A stretch of DNA of 64,000 nt from contig OY811971.1 in the NCBI GenBank assembly GCA_963681505.1, positions 5,431,408 to 5,495,407 on the forward strand, in the 5' to 3' direction. The position numbers were made by a program, and so were the translations under genes. Under the pieces are notes generated by a model, which saw only the letters and a program-made list of their open reading frames with translations, had not been told where the DNA came from and made no database searches. Below are positions 9,733 to 21,424 of this stretch, piece after piece. The first letter of the stretch is position 1; every line of letters starts with the position of its first letter. This DNA comes from Eunapius fragilis. Taxonomy: Eukaryota; Porifera; Demospongiae; Spongillida; Spongillidae.

Positions 9733-12048
9733 ATGCGTTTGCAGTCAGATGATGAAATACATTTACTAACCAAAGATGAATGTGTGAAATGGCTCCATAG
9801 TTTACAGGAGCAAATATCTGACAATGAAGTAGAAATGAAGAACAGAATTAAAACACTTCAGAGGAATCGACATATAGCGATGTGGCATGACCATGACACT
9901 TTATTTGGTCATGGATACATATTCATTACAGTAAAAGTACTATATGACCCAGCAGTATTCTACACACAGGAAGAAGCAGCAGCTCGATTTCCAAATATAC
10001 ACAATATTCAAGCAATAATTGAAAAACCAGAAATCTTTATGATTGGTGTCTCCAGCTGTAGTCATGAAGAACAAGCAGCACTACTAAATGACAGAATTTC
10101 CTGTTTAAAAACAATGGATACACCAGTAACATCAGCAAAAGGAATTGCAGTGTTTGACACACTGCGATTCTTTTCCGGAGATGTACCTGCAAGAAACTTT
10201 GAACGTGGTGCACAACAAGGAGGAAACATTCGATGTGGTGGTTGTGGTGTTCAAAGTTCTATGACCAGTGATCTGGCACATTCCCTAGCACTGCCTTGGC
10301 GCTCACTGCAAGAACAACAAGACATAATTCTAGCAGGAGTATATGGAAAAATGCCACTACTTAAGCCAATTTGTGGCCTTAAAAAGGCTGAATTGCAGAA
10401 AGAACTCCATACCAGAGGAGTAAAAATACCCGATAAGATAACCAAAAAGGAATTGGAAGCGGACTTGCAGGGAATACTACGTGGCTTTGTTAGAGTTCCT
10501 ACACTTTTAATGACAAACCCTCAACAACGTCTCAAAGAATTACATTTAGAAAAATATTGTATCCTTGAGTGTGAACCTTTGCATGACATCAAAGGGCACA
10601 TACATAACTTACTAACTGAAATCAGTTCATACCTAAGTCCTGAAGTTGCCAAAGACTGTGAAGCCATCATCAACCAAACACTGCAAAAAGAAAAAAAAAG
10701 AGGATGTGATTATCGCCTCACAGCCATATTGTTAGTATTGCATCTCATTGCAAATGGTATTGAAACACCAGTAACGCATATCCTCCGAACACTTGTAGAA
10801 ATCACTGACATTATATACAGCCCTGAATGGAAGAGGTCTCCAAAAAGCATACTCCGTCTGTATAACTTAACCTGGTTGCACGGAACAGCGTGCATTGACT
10901 TGTTCCACCACCCCAAATATCTTACAGATGAAAAAATGTTCGGTGCATATTTTCATGCCCTAACAACTCATGCAGCCCAGCAGTATGAAATAGTATGTCT
11001 CAAATCAGTTAACGCTGAAAATGAAGAGAGGATGTTTTGCAATGCAGACAGAATAACTGCAACAACTTCCAACCGCCATCCTCAGCACGTAATTCAAAAT
11101 TTATTGCTACGGATGCAAGCCAAAGCCCTCAATAAACGTGACACAATAGAAGATCAAGATAATCACATTTCTAAATCTTCAAAACAGCTTCCAAAACCAA
11201 CAAACACAATCATCAACAAGGAGGTTATCAAAAGACACTCACATAGCTGGCAAGCACACCTGACACGAATATCACCTTACCTGAAAGCAGGAAAAGATAT
11301 CTGGTGGACTGATAAAGGAGAATTTTTTGAGTTTTTTGATGGCACTGATGAGCGTCAAACACGTCCACAAGGACCTGTCATGAAGCATTTTCGCAACACA
11401 AGTATTGAAGAGCTGGATGCTTTAAAAAGAAAGGAATTCAGAGAGCTGCTACATATAGACATACCTTTACCTGCTGTAACAATTCGGATGTACGATGAAT
11501 GCGGTGTCTGTGTCCAAACACTTGACAAAGAAACTCCTTGTGACAACCACTCAGAACAGGAGGCCTTAGCTGCTGCAGAACAGATGGATGAGAACAATGA
11601 ACCCCAGTTGCTATGTAATCATGAAGAGAATGATACAATGACAGACACAAGTACAAGCTTTTTAAGGGCATTACCAACTGTGGTTGATGGTTCACTTGAA
11701 GTTCCACCATCAGGAGGAGATATACTGCCTGCACAATCAGATATTGCAGTAAACCAATGCAATTCACAACAGTCATGTAAGTACAAAACAAAAACTGCAA
11801 ATAACATTGCCTATATAATAGGCCACACCGACGAAGTTGGAGCTCTTGATGAATTGCGCATCAAGATAAGAAGCATGAAAGGTAAAAAGAATGGCCATCT
11901 TACTGAACTAGGAATAAAACACCAGCATCTCCTAGTATTCTTAAAGAAGAAGGTTAAGAAGAGAAGTGAAGAATTAGACAAGACAATGAAAAATAAGGCA
12001 ATGAAGGTCTTGATGGATATTGAACAACAGCTATCTGGAAAGCGATAG
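9733..12048 (+). pseudogene. Mobile-element-like protein, main part (771 aa)
   Basis: Long intact frame continuing the protein at 8417-9691. In order: a domain with ARFPNIHNIQ, a zinc-knuckle-like IRCGGCGVQSS (about residue 158), a SAP-like helix pair (GLKKAELQKELHTRGVKIPD), the hallmark ECEPLHDIKGHIHNLLTE, RSPKSILRLYNLTWLHGTAC, ANGIETPVTHI, then an acidic linker and a Lys-rich C-terminal coiled coil. The EPLHDIK block recalls fungal and animal KDZ/Plavaka-type transposases, but I cannot identify a DDE triad, so transposase is only a guess. There is a single long exon with no introns and few lesions apart from the frame split near 9690, which suggests recent activity. I could not find terminal repeats. 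Confidence 0.65.
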
Positions 12049-12049
12049 T

Positions 12050-13080
12050 GTAGTATTAATGTATTTGTTCCAGAATATTGAGGCATATTCGCTAGTAGAC
12101 AATAATGTTTCAACACATCTAAACCTCTTCTAAAGGCTGCTATGCCTATAACAATGCATCACACCAAGCATACTCAAAATACAAGTGTGTAGTTGGGGCC
12201 AGTTAGGTTACCTGCACCATGCGCAGGTGACTTCTAAAAAGTGATTTCGACCTCTGCAGTGGGTCACCTGTAAACTATAGCATGCCAGCTAGGGGGGGCC
12301 CCCTTTCAAACCCGCAACAAATAATCATTAGTAACACAAACAAACAGCAAAGCAGTATCATTACGTTTTGTGCATGATATAATAAAACAGCGTTGGTGGC
12401 TTGGGCCGGAAGGAGTACCCCTCCCCTGCTTTAATTAACAAACCTGAAATCTTGGATCCTCCCCTTCAAGGGGAGGAGGGGAGAGTTAAGGTCCCTATAC
12501 AGCCATATCTTAACAACCTGGTACAGGAATGACTGCTGAACGGATATGTTCCAGAACGTTGCAACAAATTCAGTCCTGCTAGCCCTAGAAAATTTTTATT
12601 CTATTTTTTATTCTATTTGCAGGTTTCTAGGGATAATAGCTGAGCGTGTTATTCTACATACTGTGTGATTATTACCCAATGCTGAACAGCTATTTCTATA
12701 AATTGACTATAATCTCATTTCAGTTAAGCCACTTACACTTTAAAAGCATAAATTATACTAGCGTACACCTCTATTTTATTCTATTGCGTAGAATAAAAGC
12801 TACAAATTTTTACCATCTACGTATCCCCGTAATCGCACTGCCTTAGCTCCGCTACAGCTTCCGCTCTTACCATTTGTGTTTGGGATTCTATTTGTAGTGT
12901 GATGCTGTATACAATATCTGTGCACTGGATGTCTTAAAGAAACGTGGTTTTCACGATATTCTAAGTTAAAGTTTTTTTATTCTATTTTTTATTCTATTTG
13001 AGAGTTTCTAGGGTTATGTTGTTAAGAGGCCCTTCCAAATATGGGCTTTAAAACACAACTCATGAACATGTAAACATGTT
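12050..13080. other. No gene; paired T-rich direct repeats
   Basis: The block CTAGAAA ... TTTTTATTCTATTTTTTATT ... TTTCTAGGG occurs at about 12584-12632 and again, without its left end, at about 12963-13010. Its ends are CCCTAGAAA/TTTCTAGGG inverted repeats. No supported ORF. Confidence 0.55.
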
Positions 13081-13089
13081 TAAACAAGA

Positions 13090-13885
13090 TTATGGCAGCT
13101 GCATTTTGAATAAACTGCTCCACACTACACCCTCACTGACCACATCCATGGACCCTCTTAGCAGCAGTTCTGCATTAACCCCTCAACTTCTCACCCATGG
13201 ACCATATTAGCGGCAGTTCTGCTTTAACCCCACAACTTCCCACTCACCGACCACACCCATGGACCATCTTAGCGGCAGTTCTGCTTTAACCCCACAACTT
13301 CCCACTCACTGACCACACCCATGCACCTCATAGCGGCTGTTCTGCTTTAACCCCACAACTTCCCACTCACTGACCACACCCATGGACCCTCTTAGCGGCA
13401 GTTCTGCTTTAACCCCTCAACTTCCCACTCACTGACCATCTTAGCGGCAGTTCTGATTTAACCCCACAACTTCCCACTCACTGACCACACCCATGGACCC
13501 TCTTAGCAGCAGTTCTGATTAACCCCTCAACTTCCCAATCACTGACCACACCCATGGACGCTCGTAGCGGCAGTTCTGCATTAACCCCTCAACTTCTCAC
13601 CCATGGACCATCTTAGTGGCAGTTCTGCTTTAACCCCTAAACTTCCCACTCAATGACCACACCCATGGACCCTCTTAGCGGCAGTTCTGCTTTAACCCCA
13701 CAACTTCCCACTCACTAACCACACCCATGGACGCTCGTAGCGGCAGTTCTGCATTAACCCCTCAACTTCTTACCCATGGACCATCTTAGCAGCAGTTCTG
13801 CTTTAACTCCTAAACTTCCCACTCAATGACCACACCCATGGACCCTCTTAGCGGCAGTTCTGCTTTAACCCCACAACTTGTTACT
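13090..13885. repeat. Minisatellite, unit about 60-65 bp, about 12 copies
   Basis: Tandem copies of GACCACACCCATGGACC, then TCTTAGCGGCAGTTCTG, then CTTTAACCCC and ACAACTTCCCACTCACT. Some units are shortened. No frame is preserved across units. Confidence 0.9.
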
Positions 13886-14126
13886 TACTTATTGACTACA
13901 CCCAAACGAAAATGTGCATCCGCGCGTTAACGTACAGAGCGACCTCACACGTAGGAGTAGTCAGCTCATTCTGATCCATTCGTGATGGATATCGCAGGCT
14001 GCGCGACTGTTGAATTGTACAGTTAATTTGGTACGGATGAGCAGACTAACGTTTAATTCCATATCGCCGCGTCAACATCGGCAGGTACATAATTGGCATA
14101 GCGCTCAATCATTGCAATGTACTTAC

Positions 14127-14212
14127 TCCCGTGATGTCTGCCTTGATTCTAAGTAAATCAACTGCCGGAAAGTATTCGTCATCGGCCGTCTGTAATAGCA
14201 ATGGCAGTGGTT
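14127..14212 (-). CDS. Possible isolated exon, 86 nt
   Basis: On the minus strand a pyrimidine-rich acceptor (TTTCCTTTCTCCAG) and a consensus donor (GTAAGTACA) bound an 86-nt segment. One frame reads PLPLLLQTADDEYFPAVDLL. The phase does not join the last FN3 exon (14853-15066), because a direct junction makes TAA. It is therefore either a different gene, needs an intermediate exon, or is chance. Confidence 0.25.
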
Positions 14213-14852
14213 CTGGAGAAAGGAAATAGACAGTGAAGATTTTGTTTAATGAATGACTCCAATTAGTGCCCGCTCGTTTAACACTATTACAGATCGATAC
14301 TTATACTCCAGCCGACATATCTGCATCGACTAACAACGGGCTATTGTACAAACCAGACAATAGCACTCTTGGTAATAACATGGTCAACCATACAGTAGAT
14401 AGTATGCTAATCAAATTTTCATACGTGTATCCAACAAGTATGCACGTACATATACAGACTTACCAGTATCGGTGGCATGTGCATAAAGCTAGAGCTTAAC
14501 AATCGCGACTATAACAGGCGATATCCTCAAGTATACAACACGATGATGGCGGGGAGTATATTTGGCCGCATGTTTGGGAAGGGCAGATCAGCTGAGCTGT
14601 AAGCTGCTACAAGGGAGTGTGAGTGGGGCAAGAAGAGGAGGAGGGAGGGAAGGGGAGGAGGGGTCAGTAAGGAGGAGGGAAGGAGGGAGCAGCAAAGGGA
14701 AGTGGCAGAGGGGGATAATGAGGGAACAGAGATGAAAGGATGAGGGGAAGGGGAGGTGAGAGTGGTTTGTTGAGAAGGGAGCAGAAGGGATGCAAAGAAC
14801 AATGGTATAGGTTATTGGTGAGGGGATTAAGATAATTGCTGAGGTGACCTAC

Positions 14853-15066
14853 ATGATGTGATAACGCTGGAGAAAGGTCCCCTTCCAGCAGAGGTGTTGG
14901 CTGCCACCCTCACCTCATAGGAGTAGAGAGGTTTGAGGCCTGTGAGGTGGAACACTGTGGTGTTGCTACCCACATAGACCTCAGTGAAGGGCAAATTGGA
15001 GCCAGCCTCCCTGTATTGGATGCAGTAGTCTGTGAGCACTCCATTGGATCCTGATGCTGATGGAGG
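14853..15066 (-). CDS. Ig/FN3 gene, exon with FN3 second half
   Basis: The acceptor TGTCTTCATAG precedes PPSASGSNGVLTDYCIQYRE. The FN3 strands then show LTGLKPLYSYEVRVAANTSA and GRGPFSSVITS. It joins the exon ending KLTWV (17447) in phase 0. It ends in phase 1 at TCAT|GTAGGTCA. If unspliced, the frame stops 26 nt downstream, so this may be the last coding exon of a secreted form. Confidence 0.7.
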
Positions 15067-15390
15067 CTATGAAGACACAAGATGTAAAGGGAGAGACACG
15101 CACAGAGACAGTGAGTGTGAGAGGAGGGAGAGTGTGTGAGAGAGAGAGGGAGAGAGAGAGGGAGAGAGAGAGGGGAGAGAGAGGGAGGGATAGAGAGAGA
15201 GAATTGGGTGAGGGAGAGAGGAGGAGAGAGGTATATAGAGACAGGGTTACTATTAAGCAGAAACCAGACAATATAACATCATTATTAGACATATCATGAA
15301 ACGTGTGTGTGCACACAGCTTTACAAGGGAATGCATGGTCATTGGATGGTTGCTTTACATTGACATGCTTTGAAAGATGGTCCTTCTATA

Positions 15391-17312
15391 GAGGTGTATG
15401 GGTAGGTTTAGGTGCTGATAGAGGTGTATGGGTAGGTGTAGGTGCTGATAGAGGTGTATGAGTAGGTGGAGGTGCTGATAGAGGTGTATGGGTAGGTGGA
15501 GGTGCTGATAGTGGTGTATGAGCAGGTGTAGATGCTGATAGAGGTGTATGGGTAGGTGTAGGTGCTGATAGAGGTGTATGGGTAGGTTTAGGTGCTGATA
15601 GAGGTGTATGGGTAGGTGTAGGTGCTGATAGAGGTGTATGGGTAGATGTAGGTGCTGACAGAGATGTATGGGTAGGTGGAGGTGCTGATAGTGGTGTATG
15701 GGTAGGTGTAGGTGCTGTTAGTGGTGTACGGGCAGGTGTAGGTGCTGATAGAGGTGTATGGGTAGGTGTAGGTGCTGATAGAGGTGTATGGGTAGGTGGA
15801 GGTGCTGATAGTGGTGTATGAGCAGGTGGAGGTGCTGATAGAGGTGTATGGGTAGGTGTAGGTGCTGATAGAGGTGTATGGGTAGGTGTAGGTGCTGATA
15901 GAGGTGTATGGGTAGGTGGAGGTGCTGATAGAGGTGTATGGGTAGGTGTAGGTGCTGTTAGTGGTGTACGGGCAGGTGTAGGTGCTGATAGTGGTGTATA
16001 GGTAGGTGTAGGTGCTGATAGAGGTGTATGGGTAGGTGTAGGTGCTGATAGAGGTGTATGGGTAGGTGGAGGTGCTGATAGTGGTGTATGAGCAGGTGGA
16101 GGTGCTGATAGAGGTGTATGGGTAGGTGGAGGTGCTGATAGAGGTGTATGGGTAGGCGCTGATAGAGGTGTATGGGTAGGTGGAGGTGCTGATAGAGGTG
16201 TATGGGTAGGTGTAGGTGCTGTTAGTGGTGTATGGGTAGGTGTAGGTGCTGTTAGTGGTGTACGGGCAGGTGTAGGTGCTGATAGTGGTGTATAGGTAGG
16301 TGTAGGTGCTGATAGAGGTGTATGGGTAGGCGTAGGTGCTGATAGAGGTGTATGGGTAGGTGGAGGTGCTGATAGTGGTGTATGAGCAGGTGTAGGTGCT
16401 GTTAGTGGTGTATGGGTAGGTGTAGGTGCTGATAGAGGTGTATGGGTAGGTGTAGGTGCTGATAGAGGTGTATGAGCAGGTGTAGGTGCTGATAGTGGTG
16501 TATGGGTAGGTGTAGGTGCTGATAGAGGTGTATGGGTAGGTGTAGGTGCTGATAGTGGTGTATGAGCAGGTGTAGGTGCTGATAGAGGTGTATGGGTAGG
16601 TGGAGGTGCTGATAGTGGTGTATGGGTAGGTGTAGGTGCTGATAGAAGTGTATGGGTAGGTGGAGGTGCTGATAGTGGTGTATGAGCAGGTGTAGGTGCT
16701 GATAGAGGTGTATGGGTAGGTGTAGGTGGTGATAGTGGTGTATGGGTAGGTGTAGGTGGTGATAGTGGTGTATGGGTAGGTGTAGGTGATGATAGAGGTG
16801 TATGGGTAGGCGTAGGTGCTGATAGAGGTGTATGGGTAGGTGTAGGTGCTGATAGAGGTGTATGGGTAGGTGTAGGTGCTGATAGAGGTGTATGGGTAGG
16901 TGTAGGTGCTGATAGTGGTGTATGGGTAGGTGTAGGTGCTGATAGAGGTGTATGGGTAGGTGTAGGTGCTGATAGAGGTGTATGGGTAGGTGTAGGTGCT
17001 GATAGAGGTGTATGGGTAGGTGTAGGTGTTGATAGAGGTGTATGGGTAGGTGTAGGTGCTGATAGAGGTGTATGGGTAGGTGTAGGTGTTGATAGAGGTG
17101 TATGAGCAGGTGTAGGTGCTGATAGAGGTGTATGAGCAGGTGTAGGTGCTGATAGTGGTGTATGGGTAGGTGTAGGTGCTGATAGAGGTGTATGGGTAGG
17201 TGTAGGTGCTGATAGAGGTGTATGAGCAGGTGTAGGTGCTGATAGTGGTGTATGGGTAGGTGTAGGTGCTGATAGAGGTGTATGGGTAGGTGTAGGTGCT
17301 GATAGTGGTGTA
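15391..17312. repeat. 30-bp minisatellite, about 64 units, in an intron
   Basis: Unit GAGGTGTATGGGTAGGTGTA plus GGTGCTGATA, with a few variants and one 24-bp unit at 16141. It lies in the intron between the exons at 17447-17811 and 14853-15066, whose phases join without it. Because the period is divisible by three, the minus strand stays open for 612 codons (15588-17426, repeats of TYTYPYTSIS). I treat that frame as a by-product. Confidence 0.95.
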
Positions 17313-17446
17313 TGTGTACAGGTGTATATGCAGGATGTACAGGTGTTTACATGTATGTGTAGGGGCAGATTGAGGTGTAAGTGTCATAGTGTGCTTGAAA
17401 ACCCACATATTGTTTGGTCCAATCACGCATACGAGCTAGCGCTTAC

Positions 17447-17811
17447 CACCCAGGTTAACTTTGTTTCCGTAGAGCTGATGGGCGTGGTCACCAGACCGGA
17501 GGGCGCCTCCCATGGTGCAGCCGTTGGGGTCATCACGGCAAACACTTTGCTCCCCACTGAGGTGCCGCCATTTTGCAGGGCCACCACCTGGACGTCGTAC
17601 CAAGTGAAGGGTGCCAGGGAGCCGACCGTCGCCACGGTGATGGCGTAAGGGGACACGACGCTCCCGTTGGTCCAGCCAGCTGACCTCTGCACCCTCACCT
17701 GCACGAGGTACCCACTTAGCCGGGCAATGACCCCGCTGTAGATCCAACTGACTTGGATGGCCGTGGAGTTGAGAGCAATGGCAGCCGTTATGATGGCACC
17801 TACTGGTGTGG
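17447..17811 (-). CDS. Ig/FN3 gene, FN3 exon
   Basis: The acceptor ATTACACAG starts ATPVGAIITAAIALNSTAIQ. FN3 hallmarks follow: VSWIYSG, LSGYLVQVRVQR, LAPFTWYDVQVVALQNGG (the Y-x-V-x-V-x-A pattern), then the start of the next FN3 (APSGLVTTPISSTETKLTW). The donor is GTG|GTAAGC. It enters in phase 1 from the GC-AG donor of the upstream exon and leaves in phase 0. Confidence 0.75.
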
Positions 17812-18344
17812 CTGTGTAATGATGGGGGAGGGGATAGGAGGGAGGATGTTAGAGATAGGAGTAGGTGGAGGAATGGTGAGGGTAGGGGCATTATGAGGAA
17901 ATGGTTGTGTTTTGAGGGAGTGAGCGGAAGAGGGGGAAGGGGGAGGTAAGGAAGGGGGAGGGTGTCATAGGAGGACATGTTCTGGGAGGGGGAGGGGCAG
18001 AATTAAGCCTCTGCATGTAATGACTGTGCCTGCTGGAGTGGCTGCATGTTGATGGAGTGGTGGAGGAACAAGGCAAAGGGGGAGGAGGGGAAATGGGAGG
18101 AGGTAGGGAGAAGGGGACCAGGAAGGAGGAGGGGGAGGGTCTCAGTTAGGCCTAGCGTGGGGAGGGAGGATGCTTTGGGGGAGGGGCAGAATTAAAATCA
18201 TCTGCAGGTAGACACACCTCTCCTTGTTTGTGTGCTGATACATGTATTCACACGGGGGCTCAAACTAATTCATTACAAATGAAGGCAAGTGTGTATGTCA
18301 TGTGTATGTGTGCATGCATATCAGTATGTGTATATGAATGTGTA

Positions 18345-18353
18345 TATGTGTAT

Positions 18354-18405
<52 letters not shown>
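18345..18405. repeat. (GT)n microsatellite at intron start
   Basis: About 23 uninterrupted GT units with flanking TGTATG. It starts a few bases inside the intron downstream of the exon at 18411-18728. Confidence 0.95.
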
Positions 18406-18410
18406 CTTGC

Positions 18411-18728
18411 CTGACACTGTGAGGAGACAAGCAGCAGTAGGCAGAGCAATAGGAGGGAAGAAGGAGTTGACCAGCTGGGTGTAGACCGTACACTGGTACA
18501 AGCCAGCGTCTGATGACTGCACAGGGCTGATGGTGATGCTCCCTCCAGCCCCACCAGGTGTGGCATAGGAGAGACGTCCACCCACGCTCAGGGGCAAGCC
18601 ATCCTTGGTCCAGTTGTACAGCAGCTGTGCGTTGGAGATGGGCGTGGTTGCCGTGCAGGGGAGGGTGGCTGTGTCGCCGATTTGGATGGAGAGGTTGCTA
18701 GGAAGTGACTGCGTGATCACAGTTTGTG
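18411..18728 (-). CDS. Ig/FN3 gene, Ig exon with GC-AG donor
   Basis: Reads AQTVITQSLPSNLSIQIG, DTATLPCTATTPISNAQLLY, NWTKDGLPLSVGG, then the second Cys region SDAGLYQCTVYTQL. The donor is CAG|GCAAGC, a GC-type 5' splice site lying directly against a long (CA)n tract. The phase from the previous exon (G+CA) is consistent. Confidence 0.75.
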
Positions 18729-18859
18729 CTGTGTGTAGGTGTGTGTGCAAGTATACATACAAAACTATTGAAAGGACTTTGATAAATAATATTGTGATCA
18801 TTATCATTATTATTTACAAGTGTCAAGGACGAAAATTAATTTCTGAGCACATATCTTAC

Positions 18860-19162
18860 CAATGGCTGAGAGGTTTGCGCTGGATGTCACACTACCCAGG
18901 GCACCTGCCTGGTCCTGGATCTGGTTAGTAGCCACACACGAGTACTGTCCTGTGAACGAGGCATCCAGTGTGTTAATGGTGAGAGTCCCTCCAACATTGT
19001 CAATACTGTAGGAAGATGAGCTCACAAGGATGACGCCATCCTTGTACCATTGGTAGGTCGGACGGGGGGCCCCCTGGGCCCTGCAGGTAAATTTAAATGG
19101 CTGTCCAATGAAGCCAATTGCATTTGACAAACCGACTCCATTGGTAAATGTAGCAGACAGGG
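18860..19162 (-). CDS. Ig/FN3 gene, Ig exon
   Basis: Reads LSATFTNGVGLSNAIGF, IGQPFKFTCRAQGAPRPTYQ, WYKDGVILVSSSSYSID, then LDASFTGQYSCVATNQIQD. Both Cys, the Trp and the G-x-Y-x-C are present, so this I-set-like domain is intact. The phase (A+CC) joins the exon at 19229-19487. Donor G|GTAAGATA. Confidence 0.8.
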
Positions 19163-19228
19163 CTGTTCATGAATAGATGTGCATATTTTTTTTAAAAAGA
19201 AAAAGTATTATAAATGGCCCAGACTCAC

Positions 19229-19487
19229 TTAGTATGGTGATGCTTCCAGCTGCACTGACGTTTGCTACTGGATTGTAAACAAAGCACTGGTAGATGCCTG
19301 TGTCTGTCAGAGTTGGTAAGGGTACGACAAGGGTGCTGGTGGAAGCACTCAGCCTCAGACCATTGCGGTACCACAGCCATTGAAGATCATCACCAGAGGC
19401 ATTCCAGCTGATGCTGAATGGAGACCCATACTGGAAGCTCCTTGGTACAAGGGAAAGGCTTTTGGTTGGCGTACAGCAGCGGATGAT
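19229..19487 (-). CDS. Ig/FN3 gene, Ig exon
   Basis: Reads KSLSLVPRSFQYGSPFSISW, DDLQWLWYRNGLRLSAS, then LTDTGIYQCFVYNPVANVS. The first-strand Cys is replaced: the usual C position reads S in FSISW. Donor A|GTGAGTCT. The entry phase does not match the upstream exon end, which may reflect an unrecognised acceptor or a lesion. Confidence 0.65.
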
Positions 19488-19545
19488 CTAAATAAATACA
19501 TGTACATGTACTTATTTTAAAAATATTAATTTTTGTAGTACTCAC

Positions 19546-19876
19546 TTCTGATGGTAAGGGTGCTGGAGGAGCTGATGGCCACACTGGTACAGGTATAAAT
19601 GCCTTGGTTTCCAGTGTTGACATTTGACACTACTACATGTACATCCACGTGTGACATGCCCATGTATCCGTATGTCTGTATGTTGGCTGTACAGGCCCGT
19701 GTCCCTGATCTCTGTCTCATTGATGACAACCGTTCACATAGTACCCCCAATGGTGAGAGGGGTACCATTCCTGGTCCACCTGTAGGAGACCTCAGTGCCC
19801 ACACATGGAAGTGTGGCTGTCTCCCCAGTTATGACAGAGAGGTTGCTCTGAGCAAACTGTGTTATCCTTGTCTCCT
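19546..19876 (-). CDS. Ig/FN3 gene, Ig exon with in-frame TGA and frameshift
   Basis: Reads EETRITQFAQSNLSVITG, ETATLPCVGTEVSYRWTRNG, then GGTM followed by TGA. The same frame continues TVVINETEIRDTGLYS, then the sensible frame jumps to CTANIQTYGYMG and later NTGNQGIYTCTSVAI. The jump fits loss of one copy of an 8-bp direct repeat (CTGTACAG). The exon seems to hold one Ig and the tail of another. Acceptor TTATTATCAG, donor AA|GTGAGTAC. Confidence 0.6.
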
Positions 19877-20093
19877 CTGATAATAAGAATACAGGTTAAC
19901 AACTGTTGTGCCATAGGCATCCCATTGTGAAAGACAACACACACATAAGTATATGTACCCAAATACATGTACCATACATGTACATGTACATGGATTTCAA
20001 ACAATCTGATTTGACAGATAACAGGAGCATAGCTGACAAAATCCATTTATAACATAAGGCACTGTTTGGGAGAAACAGTGTCTAATGGGAACT

Positions 20094-20420
20094 TAGCAAG
20101 TGCCCACTGGGACATCCACCCACATCAATAGGCTCTGCAGGGGCCCACTGGGACATCCACCCACATCAATAGGCTCTGCAGGGGCCCACTGGGACATCCA
20201 CCCACATCAATAGGCTCTGCAGGGGCCCACTAAGGGGTCCACCCACATCAATAGGCTCTGCAGGGGCCCAATAAGGGGTCAACCCACATCAATAGGCTCT
20301 GCAGGGGCCCACTGGGACATCCACCCACATCAATAGGCTCTGCAGGGGCCCACTAAGGGGTCCACCCACATCAATAGGCTCTGCAGAGGCCCACTAAGGG
20401 GTCAACCCACTTCAATAGGC
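20094..20420. repeat. 41-bp minisatellite, about 8 units
   Basis: Unit GGGGCCCACTGGGACATCCA then CCCACATCAATAGGCTCTGCA. An alternative first half, ACTAAGGGGTCC, alternates with ACTGGGACATCC. Lies in an intron of the Ig/FN3 gene. Confidence 0.9.
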
Positions 20421-20429
20421 TTTATCAAC

Positions 20430-21424
20430 AGCCCCCTACTGCATCACTTAGCACATGCATTCAGGTCCAGAAGCAGACCTGCCAATGACGCCTCTGGGGC
20501 ATGCATTTACAGTAAGCTCATACTCAGCATACACTATCTCAGTTCAGTCCAGCAGCTGACTTCTCATAGTAATCACCCTCCCACCAAACTCCCCATGCAC
20601 TATATTGTTGTGTACACTCGTGATTATACTGTGTATGCCATCTGCTGCTCTTACATGTATCTCATTAAAAATAGATTGGCGGTCCCCTGGGGGGCCACTG
20701 CTCAACACATGGCTACCCTAACCCTCCAGATCACACAGCTAATGCAACAACCTCTGCTGGGCTCTACTGTGCAATGGCCCGCACCCCATTCACCCTACAA
20801 TGGTTAGGGCATGGTGGTCTGCGCCTACCAAAGGCTAACCATACAGCCTGCACCCCTTTCACCCTATGATGGCTGTATCTGCTAGCCTAGGGTATGGTGA
20901 TCAGCTCTTGCTTCCCTTAGCTACCTCTAGCCATTTGGGTACGTGGTCTCACAGGGTGCTCTGCCTGACCACCCTTTCTACCGCATGCAGTCAATGGGAT
21001 GCATGCACTGGGCTAGCGTCCAGCGCACTTGCTAGGTGGGAATTAAACAAAGGCATCACCATGGGTCTCCTACATAGTGAGTACTATCACTAGTGTAATC
21101 ACAGCAGCATTGCTGGTTTGAACATAGATGTCCTTCTCATATCATTCTGTAATACAAGGCAACACACACACACACACACATGTTCACAAACAAAAACACA
21201 CAAATGTTCATACACATGCAGGTACACAAAATACGTACATGTACATTGCAAATGATTAAATGCACTTCATTTCCACTGTTAACTACACGTAACTCATGTC
21301 ATTCTGCTAACATGACTGCTGAAAAGCTTTAATGCAAGAGACATAGCACACATTAATATACATGATTAGGTTTAACAAACTCAGCTATGGCATCATTCTG
21401 ATATATCTCCATCAGGCCACGTAC
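20430..21424. other. Intronic DNA, no exon seen
   Basis: Intron of the Ig/FN3 gene between the exon tail at 21425 and the exon at 19876. The splice phases of those exons agree (ATA G + AG GAG). Short (CA)n at 21163-21180. I see no additional Ig coding. Confidence 0.5.

Noticed and set aside
15588-17426. 612-aa Thr/Tyr-rich protein on the minus strand
   Set aside because: A 30-bp period keeps the frame open by arithmetic. It lies in an intron whose flanking exons join in phase without it.
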